Source: Candidatus Blautia faecipullorum
GTDB taxonomy: Bacteria; Bacillota; Clostridia; Lachnospirales; Lachnospiraceae
Assembly: GCA_019115125.1 (NCBI GenBank)
Contig: DXEG01000041.1
Location: 1 to 64,000 of the forward strand
Direction: 5' to 3'
DNA: 64,000 bases
In this document: piece after piece, positions 49,451-60,302 of the stretch
How positions within the stretch are numbered: position 1 is the stretch's first letter
Layout: each line of letters starts with the position of its first letter
The notes under the pieces: generated by a model
Databases searched by the model: none
What the model was told of the DNA's origin: nothing
Seen by the model: the letters and a program-made list of their open reading frames with translations, nothing else
Made by a program: the position numbers and the translations under genes

Positions 49451-50197
49451 TCAGCCGGTAATATAATCTATGATGTTCTTAAAAAGCAGGTTGTAATATT
49501 TCCAGTTACAGAATTCAGGAGGAGCCCAGTGAGGAGAACAGTCGCTGGAGAATACCGCCGATTTCCCTTTGCCGTAGCTTCCAAAGGCAATAAAAGGATC
49601 TCCGCATACCGAAGCGGCGAGCTGGGCTTCCGGCTTCAGAATACTTTTGTTATAGCCCAAAACCCTGGGCCACTCTCCTTCTATCCCTTTCAGGGCGGGA
49701 TGCTCCGGGTCTGTGATCTCCGGCCGGACGCCTTCACAGTGCTCCATTCTGTCGTCGTAGGGAAGGAGCTCTACCGGAAGGATCTCCTGCACAGGAGTAG
49801 CCCACCATTTTCCCTGACCGCCGATGCCGTTAAAGGTCATATAGCCGCCCATCATCAGCAGTCCGCCTCCCTCCAGCACATAATCACGCAAAAGCCGACA
49901 GCGGTTGGGAAACATTTTTCCGGACGCGAAGGTCTCCGATGGGATCAGAAGCGTGTCCGCCCCTATATCCGAAAGAACCACACAGGCATATTCCTTCAGT
50001 TCTTCCATGGTAAAAGGAAAATGATCGTTGGCGACATGTCCCGGCATATACACAAACTCATATCCCGCCTCTTCAATAGCTTTGTCAATCCACCCGAGAC
50101 CTGTTTCAAATTTTGAGGACACAAAGCTGTTGAAGCCTTTCACCTCTGTAAGGGTGGCCGTCCAGGACTCGCCGGCAAATAATACCTTTTTTTGCAT
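49451..50197 (-). CDS. GATase1-like protein (DUF1355/ThuA-like)
   Basis: A 248-aa protein (KVLFAGESWTATLTEVKGFNSFV, LRDYVLEGGGLLMMGGYMTFNGIGGQGKWW in parts). The fold is of class I glutamine amidotransferase-like proteins, but the Cys-His-Glu triad is not evident: at the elbow it has MMGGYMTF. It is common in sugar operons of unknown chemistry. Fifth gene after the ABC permeases. Confidence 0.75.
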   Translation of the reverse strand: MQKKVLFAGESWTATLTEVKGFNSFVSSKFETGLGWIDKAIEEAGYEFVYMPGHVANDHFPFTMEELKEYACVVLSDIGADTLLIPSETFASGKMFPNRCRLLRDYVLEGGGLLMMGGYMTFNGIGGQGKWWATPVQEILPVELLPYDDRMEHCEGVRPEITDPEHPALKGIEGEWPRVLGYNKSILKPEAQLAASVCGDPFIAFGSYGKGKSAVFSSDCSPHWAPPEFCNWKYYNLLFKNIIDYITG

Positions 50198-50215
50198 ATA
50201 CGATCCTCCTCGTAT

Positions 50216-51211
50216 TTATTTTGATCGTTTCGGCTTCTGGCTCATATAATCGATCACAAGAGCAAGAATCAGAACGGCGCCCCAGATCAGCTTCACATAG
50301 TATGTGGAAACGCTTCTGAAACGGTTGATGCCGGATTCGATCATATTCAGCAAAATGATGGCTGTTATCACACCGGAAAGCTTTCCTTTTCCTCCGTTGG
50401 GGCTGGCGCCGCCAAGAACGATCAGAAGAATAGACTGCATGGTATAGTTTTCACCATTATCCGGCTTTGCGGAAGCGTAGCTCGCAAGCATCATAAGCCC
50501 GCCGAGAGCCGCGCAGACGGAGGAGGTAATGTATGTACGGAACAAAAGGGTGGAAGTATTGATTCCCGAATACTTTGCCACATGGGCGCTGGTTCCGTAT
50601 AATCTCAACTTCGTTCCATATGTGCTCTTTTCAAGCATCATATAGATCGCAACCGCTACAATCATAAATATGATCAGCCGCCACGGGATGAAGCCGAAAA
50701 GCTCTCCCTTAAAAAACTCGCTGAACTGCTTGGGAAACGCGGAGATTGTAGAACCGTTGGTCATGACAATGCAGATTCCCGTCAGGAGCTCATTCACACC
50801 AAGGGTCGCCAGGATCGGCGGAACGCCAAGCTGTGAGATCAGAAAGCCGTTCAGGCTTCCTACTACAACGCCGACGATAACAGCTATGATAAAAATCACA
50901 GCAGAGAAGGCCAGCGGCATGGTTCCGTCTTCGCCAAACACACGGATCAGCATAAAGGCGCTGAGGATGGAAGCCATATTCGCGGTTCCCACCACGGACA
51001 GATCGATTCCGCCTGTGATCATACAGAGCATGCCTCCCAGAGCCATAAGTCCGTATTCCGGGAATTTTCCGGCCATATTAAGGAAGTTTGCGCCTGTGAA
51101 GAATTTCTCTGCCTGAGTAAACATCATGAAGACCAGCCAGCAGATCATGATGATCAGCAGCCTGCTCACTTCAGGATTTTTCCGGTAAATGCTTTTCGCT
51201 TTGTTCATCAC
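50216..51211 (-). CDS. Sugar ABC transporter permease
   Basis: A 331-aa RbsC-type permease with about 9-10 helices. VVGSLNGFLISQLGVPPILATLGVNELLTGI is the conserved cytoplasmic loop region. Second of two different permeases; the transporter uses a heteromeric channel. Overlaps the upstream permease by four bases. Confidence 0.9.
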   Translation of the reverse strand: MMNKAKSIYRKNPEVSRLLIIMICWLVFMMFTQAEKFFTGANFLNMAGKFPEYGLMALGGMLCMITGGIDLSVVGTANMASILSAFMLIRVFGEDGTMPLAFSAVIFIIAVIVGVVVGSLNGFLISQLGVPPILATLGVNELLTGICIVMTNGSTISAFPKQFSEFFKGELFGFIPWRLIIFMIVAVAIYMMLEKSTYGTKLRLYGTSAHVAKYSGINTSTLLFRTYITSSVCAALGGLMMLASYASAKPDNGENYTMQSILLIVLGGASPNGGKGKLSGVITAIILLNMIESGINRFRSVSTYYVKLIWGAVLILALVIDYMSQKPKRSK

Positions 51212-52230
51212 GCTTCCCCCTTTGCCGCAGATTTTTTGCCTTTAGAGGATCTGGCGGACTGGATCGCTGTCAGAGATACGCCGATCACAATGACCAGTCC
51301 TACGAACACATCGCTCCAGGTTGTGGGAATTCCCAGAAGGATCATGGAATTCTCTACAAGTATGATCAGAAATGTACCCAGCATACAGCCTGTGAGAGTA
51401 CCCGCGCCTCCGGTAAGGGCGACTCCTCCCAGAACAACTCCGGCTATAATGTTCATTTCCATACCCAGCATATTCGTGGGATGACACTGCTGCATCATAC
51501 ATACACGGCAGACGCCGGCTGCCGAGGCGATCATCCCGATAATGATATAGATCAGGAATTTCGTTCTTTCTACATGAAAGCCCGCGGTGTGCGCGCTCTG
51601 CGCGTTGCCGCCTATGGCGTAAATCCCCCGTCCGAAGATCGTATACCGGAGAAGATAAAACACTGCGGCGCAGACCACTACCAGAATAATAAACGTATAT
51701 GGCAGGATCGAGGTCAGCCCGTTTACTTTGTTGGTAGCGGTAATAAAAGAAGCCGTACCGAATCCTTTCATGCCGGAAGGGATCACGGACAACTGATTCG
51801 CTCTCAGCGCGCCCTGCATAAATCCCTGGAAAATACTGGCGGTACCCAGTGTAACGATCATGGCGTTCAGATTCAGATATCCGATAAAAAATCCATTGAC
51901 CGCGCCCAGCACAGCTCCGATGGCAACAGCGATCAGAAACGGAACAATTACATTTCCCTCATATCCCATATCCAGCAGCATTTTTGTTGTGGCATACGCG
52001 GAAAGAGAGGCCAGCGCCGGAAACGATACGTCGATCCCGCCGGAAATCAGGGCAAGGAATTCCGCAATGGCGAAAAGTCCGGGAACGATCAGCGCGCTCA
52101 GAAGATCCACGATATTATTTCCGGTAAAAAACTGTCCGGAACGGATCTGAATGAAAATTCCCAGTATTACAATAATGATCAATATGTACGGCTCATTTGA
52201 CCGAAACGCTTTTTTTATTTTTCTGCTCAT
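51208..52230 (-). CDS. Sugar ABC transporter permease
   Basis: A 340-aa RbsC-type permease (AVNGFFIGYLNLNAMIVTLGTASIFQGFMQG). With the next permease it forms the channel as in LsrCD or RhaPQ systems. Confidence 0.9.
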   Translation of the reverse strand: MSRKIKKAFRSNEPYILIIIVILGIFIQIRSGQFFTGNNIVDLLSALIVPGLFAIAEFLALISGGIDVSFPALASLSAYATTKMLLDMGYEGNVIVPFLIAVAIGAVLGAVNGFFIGYLNLNAMIVTLGTASIFQGFMQGALRANQLSVIPSGMKGFGTASFITATNKVNGLTSILPYTFIILVVVCAAVFYLLRYTIFGRGIYAIGGNAQSAHTAGFHVERTKFLIYIIIGMIASAAGVCRVCMMQQCHPTNMLGMEMNIIAGVVLGGVALTGGAGTLTGCMLGTFLIILVENSMILLGIPTTWSDVFVGLVIVIGVSLTAIQSARSSKGKKSAAKGEA

Positions 52231-52241
52231 CTGATCGCCTC

Positions 52242-53726
52242 CTACATCATATCGTCAATGATCATCTTTTCATTGACTTTCTGTGTATCATATTCAGATT
52301 TGATCCTGCCGTCCTTGATAACCAGAACTCTGGAGCAATTCTGTATAACCTCCGGAAGATCATCGGATATAATGATCACACCAAGGCCCTGTCCGGCAAG
52401 TCTCTGCAGTACCATATGGATATCATGCTTGGATCCGATATCCACGCCTACGGTGGGGCCGTTCAGGATCAGCACGTCAAGATCGCAGGCCAGCCATTTT
52501 GCCAGCACGATTCTCTGCTGATTGCCGCCCGACAGAGTAGTCGCCGGATTGTCCGGATTCTGAGTTTTGATCTCCAGCTCTTTTACCCATTTTTCGACTT
52601 CCTCATCGCGTTTCTTATGATCAAACAGCCCGTTTTTCTTTTTCAGCCTGTCGATCTCGGAAATAATGATATTATCTCCGATAGACTGGGTAAGAAACAG
52701 GCCCTCGGAAAGTCTGTCCTCGGGAACAAAACCGATATTGCAGTTGATCGCGTCTCTGGGACTGGCGATCTTCACCGGTTTCCCCTCCTTCAGGATTTCT
52801 CCGGAATCCGCCGGAAGCATACCGAACATAGATAAAGCAAGCTCTGTACGCCCGGAATCCAGAAGTCCGGTAATTCCCAATATCTCTCCTCTTCTCAGAG
52901 TCAGACTGATATCTGAAAAAGCGCCTTCTTTGGTAAGATTTTTGAGCTCCAGCACCGGCTTATCCGACACATTCTCCGCAACAAATACTTTGTCCGCGAA
53001 TTCACGGCCGGTCATATAGTAGGTGAACTTCTTATCATCCAGTTCCTTCATATTTCCGGCAGCCACCATTTCACCGTTCCGAAAGATCGTATACCTGTCT
53101 GAAATCTCGAATACCTCGTCCAGCTTATGGCTGATAAAGAGGATCGCGATTCCCTGCTCCTTTAATTTCAATATAATTTTAAATAACGCATCAACTTCTT
53201 TTCTGGTCAATGCGGTAGTCGGCTCGTCCATAATGATCAGCTTGGCATTGGACATCAGCGCCCGGCTGATGGCGACCATCTGTTTCTGAGCCACACTGAG
53301 CTCCTCCACCTTCTGATCCATATCCACCTGGAAATTAATTTTCGCGACTGCTTCTTCCGCAATCTTTCTTACATTTTTCCAGCTCACTGTTTTCTTTCTT
53401 GAGGCAAGCTCCGTATTCAACGCTAGGTTTTCTGCCACCGTCAGATTGGGGAACAGGGCAAAATCCTGATAGATCACCTGGATGCCCAGATTGATCGCGT
53501 CAATAGGCGTGATCTTATCCAGCTTCTGCCCGTTGAACTCTACAGTTCCGCCGTCTCGCTGATACACGCCTGATATGATCTTAATGATCGTCGATTTTCC
53601 GCATCCGTTTTCTCCCATAAGACAATGTATCTCTCCCGGAAGTATTTCAAGAGACACATCTCTTAAAGCATGTACGTTTCCAAAGGAGATTTTCACATGC
53701 TCCGCCTTTAATAAACTCTGAGCCAT
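52242..53726 (-). CDS. Sugar ABC transporter ATPase, two cassettes
   Basis: A 494-aa RbsA/LsrA-type protein with GENGCGKSTIIKIISG, LSVAQKQMVAISRALM and IIMDEPTTALT in the first cassette; LSGGNQQRIVLAKWLACDLDVLILNGPTVGVD in the second, where the usual DEP is replaced by NGP. That variant is common in the second domain. Drives sugar import. Confidence 0.92.
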   Translation of the reverse strand: MAQSLLKAEHVKISFGNVHALRDVSLEILPGEIHCLMGENGCGKSTIIKIISGVYQRDGGTVEFNGQKLDKITPIDAINLGIQVIYQDFALFPNLTVAENLALNTELASRKKTVSWKNVRKIAEEAVAKINFQVDMDQKVEELSVAQKQMVAISRALMSNAKLIIMDEPTTALTRKEVDALFKIILKLKEQGIAILFISHKLDEVFEISDRYTIFRNGEMVAAGNMKELDDKKFTYYMTGREFADKVFVAENVSDKPVLELKNLTKEGAFSDISLTLRRGEILGITGLLDSGRTELALSMFGMLPADSGEILKEGKPVKIASPRDAINCNIGFVPEDRLSEGLFLTQSIGDNIIISEIDRLKKKNGLFDHKKRDEEVEKWVKELEIKTQNPDNPATTLSGGNQQRIVLAKWLACDLDVLILNGPTVGVDIGSKHDIHMVLQRLAGQGLGVIIISDDLPEVIQNCSRVLVIKDGRIKSEYDTQKVNEKMIIDDMM

Positions 53727-53866
53727 AGTTTCTTTCCTCCTCTCTGCTTTCCTCTGGCTGTTATTACTGATATTTTCAGATCAATCCGCCGGAAAACCGG
53801 CGGATTGATCTGTCAAAGAGATAAAAGAACCGCTAAATTGCTGTCTTTATTTATGATTCTGTTTTA

Positions 53867-54916
53867 TCAGAAGCCCATATCGTCTACATTGTCCGCAGTG
53901 ATGGTGATCCAGCCCTGACCTTCAAGAACGGTCTCGGAGCCTTCACGGAAGGTCATCTCTGTATATCCGTCAACATCAAGGTTCACAGGAGCCGCGATTT
54001 CCTGCTCGTTCAGAACCTTGCACGCCAGATCTACCATCGCCTTGCCTGCCTGTGCGGGATCCCAAAGAGTTAAGGATTTCAGAGTGCCGGATTTCAGAAG
54101 CTCCGCGTTGTCCGCCGGCATTCCTGTTCCTGATGTAAAGAATTTGTCCTGAAGGCCAAGCTCCTGAATAGCCCGCGCAACGCCGGGCGCGTCAAAGGAG
54201 GAGGTTCCCATGATTCCCTTCAGATCCGGATAGGTTTTGATCAGCTCTTTCGCTACATTATAGGCAGTATCTCCGTTGTCGTCGGATTCTACGCGGGGAT
54301 TTTCTTCCAGAAGCTGCATGTTCGGATAGTTTTCCTTCTGATATTCTACCGCGGCGTCCGCCCACTCATTGTGGGAACCATTTGTCAGAGATGCCACCAT
54401 GGTAGTATAAAGGCCTTCCTCACCCATAGCCTCCGCCAGATTCTGCATAATAAACGCGCCGTATCCGGCATTGGAGAACGCTTCAATATCGTAATCCACA
54501 TTCTGAAGGTCAGCGCCCTCATGAGCGATCACCACGATACCCGCGTCCTTTGCTTCCTGCAGTACGGAGTCCATGGACGCCATGTCTACCGGTACTACGC
54601 AGATAGCGTCAACACCCTGAGAAATCAGATCCTCCACAAGCTGAGCCTGGGTTGTGGCGTCGATCGTACCTGTATCTATCTGATAGCAGTTTACTCCAGT
54701 TTCATCTGCAAATTCCTTTACTCCGGTATCCATGCGGACAAACCATGGATTTGTGGAGTCTTTGGGAACAACCGCAATTTCCCAGCCCTCTTCCGCGGCC
54801 TTCGCGACAGACTCGTCTGCGGCGGGATCCGCCTCAGCGGCGTATACTGATGTGTAAGATCCGATCATTCCTGCTGCCATTGCAGCACATAAAGTAATAG
54901 CCAGTGTTTTTTTCAT
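53867..54916 (-). CDS. Sugar-binding protein, LsrB/RhaS type
   Basis: A 349-aa periplasmic-binding-type protein (PKDSTNPWFVRMDTGVKEFADETGV, QLVEDLISQGVDAICVVPVD). The signal peptide MKKTLAITLCAAMAAGMIGSYTSVYA ends in a signal peptidase I site (VYA-AEAD); at the lipobox position it has Ser, not Cys. Sequence is nearest in form to AI-2/rhamnose binding proteins. Ligand unknown. Confidence 0.88.
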   Translation of the reverse strand: MKKTLAITLCAAMAAGMIGSYTSVYAAEADPAADESVAKAAEEGWEIAVVPKDSTNPWFVRMDTGVKEFADETGVNCYQIDTGTIDATTQAQLVEDLISQGVDAICVVPVDMASMDSVLQEAKDAGIVVIAHEGADLQNVDYDIEAFSNAGYGAFIMQNLAEAMGEEGLYTTMVASLTNGSHNEWADAAVEYQKENYPNMQLLEENPRVESDDNGDTAYNVAKELIKTYPDLKGIMGTSSFDAPGVARAIQELGLQDKFFTSGTGMPADNAELLKSGTLKSLTLWDPAQAGKAMVDLACKVLNEQEIAAPVNLDVDGYTEMTFREGSETVLEGQGWITITADNVDDMGF

Positions 54917-54993
54917 TGTAAATACCCCTTTCTTTTTTTATCATGAAACGTTTCAAAAACTATGTAAAGTACTCTCTCTGATCCGGAATTCAC
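54913..54993 (-). CDS. 26-aa upstream ORF coupled to the binding protein
   Basis: GTG at 54993 follows AAAGGAGG by five bases and opens a 26-codon frame whose TGA overlaps the ATG of the binding protein (ATGA). One of the LacI operators lies inside the frame. It may couple translation or regulate by ribosome position. Confidence 0.4.
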   Translation of the reverse strand: MNSGSERVLYIVFETFHDKKRKGYLQ

Positions 54994-55107
54994 TTATTCC
55001 TCCTTTCTTTTTATCCGGATATTTTTCAGTGTCTGATCATGGCACCCTATTCTTTCTGGATTTTCTGAAATACGCATCAGAAAACGCTTTTTCTTGAAAC
55101 GTTTCAA
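54944..55107. promoter_or_regulatory. Two LacI-family operators upstream of the sugar operon
   Basis: TGAAACGTTTCA (54944-54955) and TTGAAACGTTTCAA (55094-55107) are perfect palindromes about 150 bp apart, allowing looping. A related site lies at the LacI gene itself (56252-56263). Confidence 0.8.
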
Positions 55108-55116
55108 TTTTCTATT

Positions 55117-55163
55117 AAAAATAAGGGCGCGCCGCACAGGTCCGTACCGCGTCGCCTTATTTT
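55117..55163. terminator. Terminator after the LacI gene
   Basis: AAAATAAGGGCG.. and ..CGCCTTATTTT arms. It separates LacI from the operon. Confidence 0.65.
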
Positions 55164-55197
55164 ATAACACAGGAAACACCTTTCTGCATCAACGTGT

Positions 55198-56238
55198 TTA
55201 ACAGGATTCTCTGATCACTATTTTCTGAGGCAGCAAAATATCTGAGGTGCTGCCTGTTTCATTATAATGCTCCACCGCCTCCCACAGCTTCTGTCCAAAG
55301 AGCTTCTGATCCTGAGACACTGTCGTAAGCTTAGGACTGACATACGCCGACAGCTCCAGATTATCATATCCCACTACGCCGAAATCTCCGGGAATAGAAT
55401 AACCCTTTTCTCTTACCGCCCGCATAAGCCCGATCGCCAGATAATCCGAGGTGGCGATCCATGCCTGGGGAAGCTCCTCCTTGGAATGATTCTCCAGAAT
55501 CTCCTTCATGTAGAGATATCCGTTTCTCAGTTTATCCAGAGAAAGTGATTCTCTTTCGTATACAAAGGACTCCGGATTTTCACAGCCAAAAAATTTCATG
55601 GCTTCCACAAAGCTGTCCCGTCTTCTTTTCACATTCTCAAGTCTGGTAAGCTCTGTGAGCAGGCCGACGGATTTATATTCTTTTTCTTTTAGAAATTCAA
55701 TGATCTCATATATTACTTCATGATTGTCAAATCTGATACCGGATGTATTCTGGATCATATTCTGGCGGTCCGCCAGAATGACATGTATATCCTTTTTGAT
55801 CAGTCTTTTGATCTCTGTCTCGTCATTATACCCGTTAAAAATAATCACTACCGTCCCCGGCTTGCTGGTTTCCAGACTGCGGAGATGTCTCTTCTCCATT
55901 TCTGAAGAATATTCATAGCCGGAAATGTGGGTAGTATACCCCGCCTGATATGCGTAGTTCATAAAAGAACTGATAATGTTCGTGTAAAAACCATTATTCA
56001 GATTCGGCGTAAGCACGTGAATGTCTCTGCTGCTTTTTCTTCTTAAAGAACTGGCTAACATATCCGGAATGTAGTCCAATTCATCGATGGCCTCCTGAAT
56101 CCGCTCCGACCGGTCCTTTGAAACAACTGCAGTTCCATTCAGATAATTAGAAACCGTCCCTACAGAGACCTTCGCCCGTCTCGCCACCTGCCTAATGGTT
56201 ACCTTTCGTTTTCCATTCACTCTAGTCATTCCTTCCAT
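55198..56238 (-). CDS. LacI-family transcriptional regulator
   Basis: A 346-aa protein: TIRQVARRAKVSVGTVSNYLNGTAVVSKDRSERIQEAI is the DNA-binding domain; the effector domain ends with DNLELSAYVSPKLTTVSQDQ. Most likely controls the neighbouring sugar operon and itself through TGAAACGTTTCA-type sites. Confidence 0.9.
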   Translation of the reverse strand: MEGMTRVNGKRKVTIRQVARRAKVSVGTVSNYLNGTAVVSKDRSERIQEAIDELDYIPDMLASSLRRKSSRDIHVLTPNLNNGFYTNIISSFMNYAYQAGYTTHISGYEYSSEMEKRHLRSLETSKPGTVVIIFNGYNDETEIKRLIKKDIHVILADRQNMIQNTSGIRFDNHEVIYEIIEFLKEKEYKSVGLLTELTRLENVKRRRDSFVEAMKFFGCENPESFVYERESLSLDKLRNGYLYMKEILENHSKEELPQAWIATSDYLAIGLMRAVREKGYSIPGDFGVVGYDNLELSAYVSPKLTTVSQDQKLFGQKLWEAVEHYNETGSTSDILLPQKIVIRESC

Positions 56239-56251
56239 AAACAGATGGTTT

Positions 56252-56300
56252 TGAACCGTTTCATTAGTGCAATTATACTATAATGTTTTAAAATCGTCAA
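56252..56300 (-). promoter_or_regulatory. LacI gene promoter with autoregulatory operator
   Basis: TTGACG (56295-56300), 17 bp, TATAAT (56272-56277). The operator TGAACCGTTTCA (56252-56263), one base from the palindrome above, lies just past the start site. Confidence 0.75.
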
Positions 56301-56406
56301 TAATTTCATGTTATTTTTTCCTAATTCCGCAATACTCTCATAATTTACAAAAGTAAATTTTTAAAATGGCACTCTCTGGAAGCAAACAGCCTTAAGCCGT
56401 ACGTAA

Positions 56407-56439
56407 AAGAAGGCTCACCTGTACCGGTGAACCTTCTTT
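56407..56439 (-). terminator. ackA terminator
   Basis: AAGAAGG-TCACC / GGTGA-CCTTCTT arms followed on the minus strand by T-rich sequence. Confidence 0.65.
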
Positions 56440-56475
56440 CATGAAAAGCTGTCTCTCCCTCGAGACTCAGCCGTA

Positions 56476-57666
56476 TTATTTTACAAGAGCCACAGTATCT
56501 CTGCAGATCGCAAGCTCCTCGTTTGTGGGGATCACCGCTACCTTAACCTTAGAATCCGGGGTGGAGATCACAATGTCTTCCCCGCGTTTCTTATTGGCCT
56601 CAGCATCAATGGTAACTCCCAGATATTTAAAGTAAGAGCAGATATCCTCACGCACAAGATTGTCGTTTTCACCGATACCCGCGGTAAATACGATAGCGTC
56701 TACGCCGTTCATAGCCGCCACATAGCCGCCTACATATTTCGCGATACCGTACGCAAGCGCCTCTCTCGCGTTCTTTGCGTCCTCATTCCCCTCTGCGGCC
56801 GCATCCTCAAGATCACGCATGTCGCTGGAAATTCCGGACATTCCAAGAAGACCGGATTTCTTATTCAGTACGTTCATAACGCCCGCGATATCCAGGTTTT
56901 CTTTTTTGGCGATAAACTCAACGATAGCCGGATCAATGCTTCCGGAGCGTGTTCCCATGATCACGCCCTCCAGCGGAGTCAGACCCATGGTAGTGTCGAT
57001 GCATTTGCCGTTCTGTACAGCGCTGATGGAGGAACCGTTGCCCAGGTGGCAGACGATCACTTTGGAATTGTCCGGATCAAGTCCCAGGAATTCAACCGCA
57101 TGTTTGGAAACATAGCTGTGGGAGGTTCCGTGGAAGCCGTATCTTCTGATCTTGTATTTTTTGTAATAATCCAGCGGCAGGCCGTAGAGATAAGCCTTCG
57201 CCGGCATAGTCTGATGGAAAGCGGTATCAAATACGCCTACCTGGGGCACATGAGGCATCAGCTCCGCGCAGACACGGATACCGATCAGGTTCGCCGGATT
57301 ATGAAGAGGCGCCAGATCATTACACTCTTCCACCGCCTTGATCATCTCGTCGGTGATTACTGCGGAAGCAGCGAACTTCTCGCCGCCATGCACTACACGG
57401 TGGCCGATGGCGTTTACTTCCTCCAGGCTCTTGATCGCGCCGGACTTTTCATTTGTCAGCGCGTGAAGCACCATCTGGATCGCTTCTTTATGAGTCGGCA
57501 TGGACGCTTCTGTGATCTCCTTGTCACAGCCCGCCTTCTGATATACGAGTCTTCCGTCGATACCGATTCTTTCACAGAGCCCCTTTGCGAGAACCGCCTC
57601 TGTATCAGAGTTGATAAGCTGATACTTCAAAGAGGAACTTCCGCAGTTAATAACCAATACATTCAT
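56476..57666 (-). CDS. ackA: Acetate kinase
   Basis: A 396-aa kinase that turns acetyl-phosphate and ADP to acetate and ATP. Motifs NVLVINCGSSSLKYQLI, FHGTSHSYVSKHA, HLGNGSSISAVQNGK, and FTAGIGEND near the C-terminus. Forms the acetate pathway with pta, 95 bases upstream. Confidence 0.97.
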   Translation of the reverse strand: MNVLVINCGSSSLKYQLINSDTEAVLAKGLCERIGIDGRLVYQKAGCDKEITEASMPTHKEAIQMVLHALTNEKSGAIKSLEEVNAIGHRVVHGGEKFAASAVITDEMIKAVEECNDLAPLHNPANLIGIRVCAELMPHVPQVGVFDTAFHQTMPAKAYLYGLPLDYYKKYKIRRYGFHGTSHSYVSKHAVEFLGLDPDNSKVIVCHLGNGSSISAVQNGKCIDTTMGLTPLEGVIMGTRSGSIDPAIVEFIAKKENLDIAGVMNVLNKKSGLLGMSGISSDMRDLEDAAAEGNEDAKNAREALAYGIAKYVGGYVAAMNGVDAIVFTAGIGENDNLVREDICSYFKYLGVTIDAEANKKRGEDIVISTPDSKVKVAVIPTNEELAICRDTVALVK

Positions 57667-57760
57667 AATTTTACTCTCCTATTCTTATTATGTAATACCC
57701 AAAAGATGAAAACACTTCATCCTGAACGAAAAAACCGATCTCTGTTCTCCCGGTTATTTC

Positions 57761-58792
<1,032 letters not shown>

Positions 58793-58841
58793 TCAGCCTC
58801 TCGGCCCGGGAAATTTCCTTTACATTTCCACAGATACGTTT

Positions 58842-58870
58842 ATTATACCCCCAGGAATCCCTTATTTCAA
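58842..58870 (-). promoter_or_regulatory. pta-ackA promoter
   Basis: TTGAAA (58865-58870), 17 bp, TATAAT (58842-58847), about 75 bases before ATG 58768. Confidence 0.7.
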
Positions 58871-58928
58871 GCATTTCCAACCCATAATCTGACAAAGTGA
58901 AGTATTTTTTGAAATGCAATTTATCAAA

Positions 58929-58957
58929 TTGATTTTCTATTGTAAATCAAATATACT
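58929..58957 (+). promoter_or_regulatory. tmcAL promoter
   Basis: TTGATT (58929-58934), 17 bp, TATACT (58952-58957), divergent from pta. Confidence 0.6.
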
Positions 58958-59044
58958 ATGCTTATGTTTACGAACAAAGTGGGCAGGCCTTTTCGCCGCA
59001 GAGCGAAAACAGACGGATTTTTATACTGAGGGAGAACCAAGAAT

Positions 59045-60289
59045 ATGAACGTGACCGGGATCATCGCGGAATATAATCCTTTTCATAACGGACATCTATA
59101 CCAGCTTTCCTATGCAAAAGAAAAGCTGAAAGCAGACTATATCATTGTTGCCATGAGCGGAGACTATGTGCAGCGGGGAGCTCCCGCTCTTCTGCCAAAG
59201 CATATCCGGGCGGAAATGGCTCTTCTAGGTGGCGCCGACCTGGTTTTAGAGCTTCCGGCGCAGTTCTCCTCCGCCAGCGCGGAATTTTTCGCGGAGGGCG
59301 GCGTTTCTCTCCTGGAGGGAACAGGGGCTGTCACAGAACTTTGTTTCGGAAGCGAGGAGGGACATGTTGAAAACATGCTGCTCATCGCCCGTATTCTCAC
59401 AGAGGAACCGGAGGCTTACCGTACTCTTCTCCGGCAGCATCTGAAAGAGGGGCGTTCCTTTCCTTGCGCCAGAAATCTTGCTCTGGACCGGTATCTAAGA
59501 GCCTCCTCTCTTCCCGTTTCCGTGGAGACCGCGTCACGGCTGCTTTCCTCCCCCAACAATATTCTGGGGATCGAGTACTGCAAAGCCCTTCTGCAAAGGA
59601 AGAGCTCCATAAAACCCGTCACCCTGAAACGAAAGGGCTCCGGCTACCACGAGGCAGAATTAAAAAGCCGTCAGGCTCCTTCCGCCACCGCCATACGGAC
59701 TCATCTGCAGAAATCGCCGAAAGACACCGATACGTCCCCGTTAAAAGAACTGATGCCGGAAGCCAGCCTGCGTCTGCTGGAAAGCTCAGTAAAAAGAAAC
59801 GGCTATCTGACGGAGTCAGATTTCGACCTGCTGCTTCATTACCGTTTGCTTTCTTTAACTCCGGAACAGACGGCGGAATTTCAGGATATTTCGCCGGAGC
59901 TTGCAAGGCGCATCCAAAACCGGCTGAACGATTATCAGGGCTTTTCGCAATTCTGCGAGCTTCTGAAAACCAGAGAGATCACCAGAACAAGGATCCAGCG
60001 GGGGCTTATGCATGTACTCCTCGGCATCAGGAAGACACCGGAAAAAATCCCTTATGCCCGTGTACTCGGCTTCCGGAAGGACGCGGCACCTCTTTTGAAG
60101 GAAATAAAAAAGAGAGGAATACTTCCTCTCCTTACCAGACCTGCGGACGCTCCTGAACTTCTTTCCCCGGGCGCCCTTGCATTTCTGGAAACAAATACCC
60201 GAGCCTCCAACATATACGAAAGCCTCCTCTGTCATAAAGAAGGGAGAGCCTTTTCGCATGAATATCAAAAGCCTGTGGTAATTCTATAA
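59045..60289 (+). CDS. tmcAL: tRNA(Met) cytidine acetate ligase
   Basis: A 414-aa nucleotidyltransferase-type enzyme (GIIAEYNPFHNGHLYQL is the HIGH-like site) that uses acetate and ATP to make ac4C34 in elongator tRNA-Met. SPNNILGIEYCKALLQ follows. Sits next to pta-ackA, a natural acetate source. Confidence 0.93.
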   Translation: MNVTGIIAEYNPFHNGHLYQLSYAKEKLKADYIIVAMSGDYVQRGAPALLPKHIRAEMALLGGADLVLELPAQFSSASAEFFAEGGVSLLEGTGAVTELCFGSEEGHVENMLLIARILTEEPEAYRTLLRQHLKEGRSFPCARNLALDRYLRASSLPVSVETASRLLSSPNNILGIEYCKALLQRKSSIKPVTLKRKGSGYHEAELKSRQAPSATAIRTHLQKSPKDTDTSPLKELMPEASLRLLESSVKRNGYLTESDFDLLLHYRLLSLTPEQTAEFQDISPELARRIQNRLNDYQGFSQFCELLKTREITRTRIQRGLMHVLLGIRKTPEKIPYARVLGFRKDAAPLLKEIKKRGILPLLTRPADAPELLSPGALAFLETNTRASNIYESLLCHKEGRAFSHEYQKPVVIL

Positions 60290-60302
60290 TTTTCGTCCTT
60301 TT

